Under the pieces are notes generated by a model. It saw only the letters and a program-made list of their open reading frames with translations. It searched no databases and was not told the DNA's origin. 64,000 nucleotides of DNA from Axinella damicornis (Eukaryota > Porifera > Demospongiae > Axinellida > Axinellidae): positions 10,761,533 to 10,825,532 of the forward strand of contig OZ007507.1 in NCBI GenBank assembly GCA_963931865.1, written 5' to 3'. Positions 62,574 through 64,000 of this stretch are shown here, piece by piece (position 1 is the stretch's first letter; each line of letters starts with the position of its first letter). The translations under genes were made by a program, and so were the position numbers.

Positions 62574-64000
62574 GTACTACAATTAACATAGCTATGGGTG
62601 AAGTGGAAACTATGCTACGTAACTGCTCAAAAAATCTTATTCTCACACAGTTGTAAGGTCTTAATGAACGTTACTGCATGTAAATTCACCAAGAACCACA
62701 GGCCTTAAACTAATTCAGTAGGCAACATGCTCCACATTGTGATACAGTGAGGAGGTTATGCATGCATAGGTACATACAGTAGCAATTTTAATAAATACTA
62801 CACTCAATGGATGTAACCCTAGGTGGCGGAAATTATGTGGTTGTCATGTTAGCCATGTTCGACAACAACATGCACTGTCATGTAGCAATACCTATATAGT
62901 TTTGAAGGACAGGCATAAGTTAGACAATGAGGAAATTGCTTACTTAATTCTTGCTTTGCTCACCTACCCAATCGCATCTTAGGAACGTAGGCTAATGGCA
63001 TTCTGCCCAGCTAATCACCACCAATTCTCAATGTACCTCCTATGGTCCTCTCCACTGTGCTGATATATGCAATAACAGAACTTGCTGCAAGCACTCCTCA
63101 ATGATTTCAGCAAATATGCAGTTGTAGCTACGTATAATCCAACGACTATGGCTAAAGAATGGTACACCCCCATGCTTACCCTCCACTGAACTTATATAGT
63201 GATTTATATACTACATGCAAGTGTTGGAGCATAACTAAGGGGAAGACCATCCCCTATGGTAGCCATTAATTTTACCAGAAATAGGAGCATGGGGGGGGGG
63301 GGGGGGGGGTATACTGGGGGTGCTGACGACCGAAGACCCACACAGAAAGAGAGAAGCATCCATGTCATCATGAGGCATAGGTTATCAAGATTTTGTCTTT
63401 GTTCACCAGTCTTGAAGTTCCTTCCATTCATGCTTCCCAATATTTAGCTGTGCTTCAACACAATTCCAGGTACAATTAGATATAAATTTGCACACCAAAG
63501 GCGAACATAATGGTAGCCATAATTATACCAACAGCTGCGTAGACTACCCCATGGTGTACCTTACATGATTTGTGTATGCAGGGCATGTGAACAGTATATA
63601 AGAGCAGTCAAAACCATTTCTGAAGGGATACTGAGTCAATATGTCGCATGTACAATGTATCTGATTACATGCAGTTCTCCTATAGCAGCAGCTTAGTTGA
63701 TCAGCTGATCAAACGTCGCATTGTAAGAATTGATTAATCACCGAGCAATAAACTCAGCAAATAAGCCGTGCGTGTTAATCAAAAGTTACATTGTAGGAAT
63801 TGGTTAATCACTGCATGATCGAGCAATCAACTTGATATCAAGTTAGCCTGTGCTTGTACTGCTGCATGTGCATGTGTTATTTAACCCTTTAAGCCCCATT
63901 GACGTCTATAGGCGTCATTTAGACCCTATGCACTTGTAGGGCTTCTCGCCAGTCCAAAAAGAGACCAAAAAGTCTTCAGAGGGCCTAGGGACGACTTTAA
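62574..64000. other. No supported gene; G19 and a TATA-like site
   Basis: Contains the second duplication block and G19 (63291-63309). TATATAAG at 63595-63602 is followed by AGCAGTCAAAACC. No secreted-family exon follows before the window ends. Confidence 0.4.

Larger units (their letters stand above)
58720..63275 (+). repeat. Segmental duplication: 58720-59020 and 62985-63275
   Basis: Both blocks have, in order, CTGCCCAGYTAATCACCA, CCTCTCCACTGTG, AAGCACTCC and CAATGA, then a TATACTACAT block and GGGGAAGAC/GGGAAGAC..CCATCCC or CTATCCC. The first lies directly upstream of secreted gene C. Confidence 0.65.

Overview
This window looks like nuclear DNA of a marine invertebrate, most likely a sponge (demosponge); this is inference. 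The genes are split into short exons with GT-AG introns, including EGF-Ca exons of identical phase, a 22-base microexon and signal-peptide exons. The rest is crowded with small foldback transposons, TTAA-flanked elements, tRNA-derived SINEs, minisatellites and long G or C homopolymers. I see no bacterial operons, CRISPR array, rRNA or intact tRNA gene.

Layout. 15-617 (-) is the decayed end of a gene of unknown family. 2249-13205 (+) is a single-pass membrane protein: one fibronectin-III-like domain split over two exons, three nearly identical EGF-Ca exons, a fourth EGF exon apparently broken by an insertion, a transmembrane exon and a 368-residue serine/threonine-rich cytoplasmic tail. It converges on 13686-19822 (-), a signal-peptide protein ending in a divergent protein-kinase domain (HGDLKARN, DFD, GYRALE, DVWSLG, RRPT motifs). 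One kinase intron carries a 981-bp TTAA element. 20.6-22 kb holds an E2F/NRF1-type promoter and start codon, with a 353-bp near-perfect palindrome inserted at codon 5 and a second foldback element a few codons later. 22.8-26.0 kb (-) and 42.8-48.8 kb (-) hold exons of two further genes that I do not recognise. Their phases agree in several places.

26.7-31 kb is repeats only. 31.5-36.4 kb and 59-60.2 kb carry three paralogues of a small secreted protein family (A intact, B decayed, C intact), each with three phase-0 exons and a shared core promoter. The right edge repeats the sequence upstream of C, so another copy may lie outside. 36.9-42 kb and 49.6-58.7 kb are mainly SINEs, foldback elements and a 20-bp minisatellite.

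The points most worth a second look are: (i) the secreted three-gene family with its conserved promoter; (ii) the abundant foldback family with TAGYCTCG ends and 9-bp target duplications, one copy interrupting an E2F-type gene start; (iii) giant pyrimidine tracts lying directly upstream of 3' splice sites in minus-strand genes; and (iv) the divergent receptor-like kinase. All exon models come from reading splice signals, frame and phase by eye. No transcript or database evidence was available.
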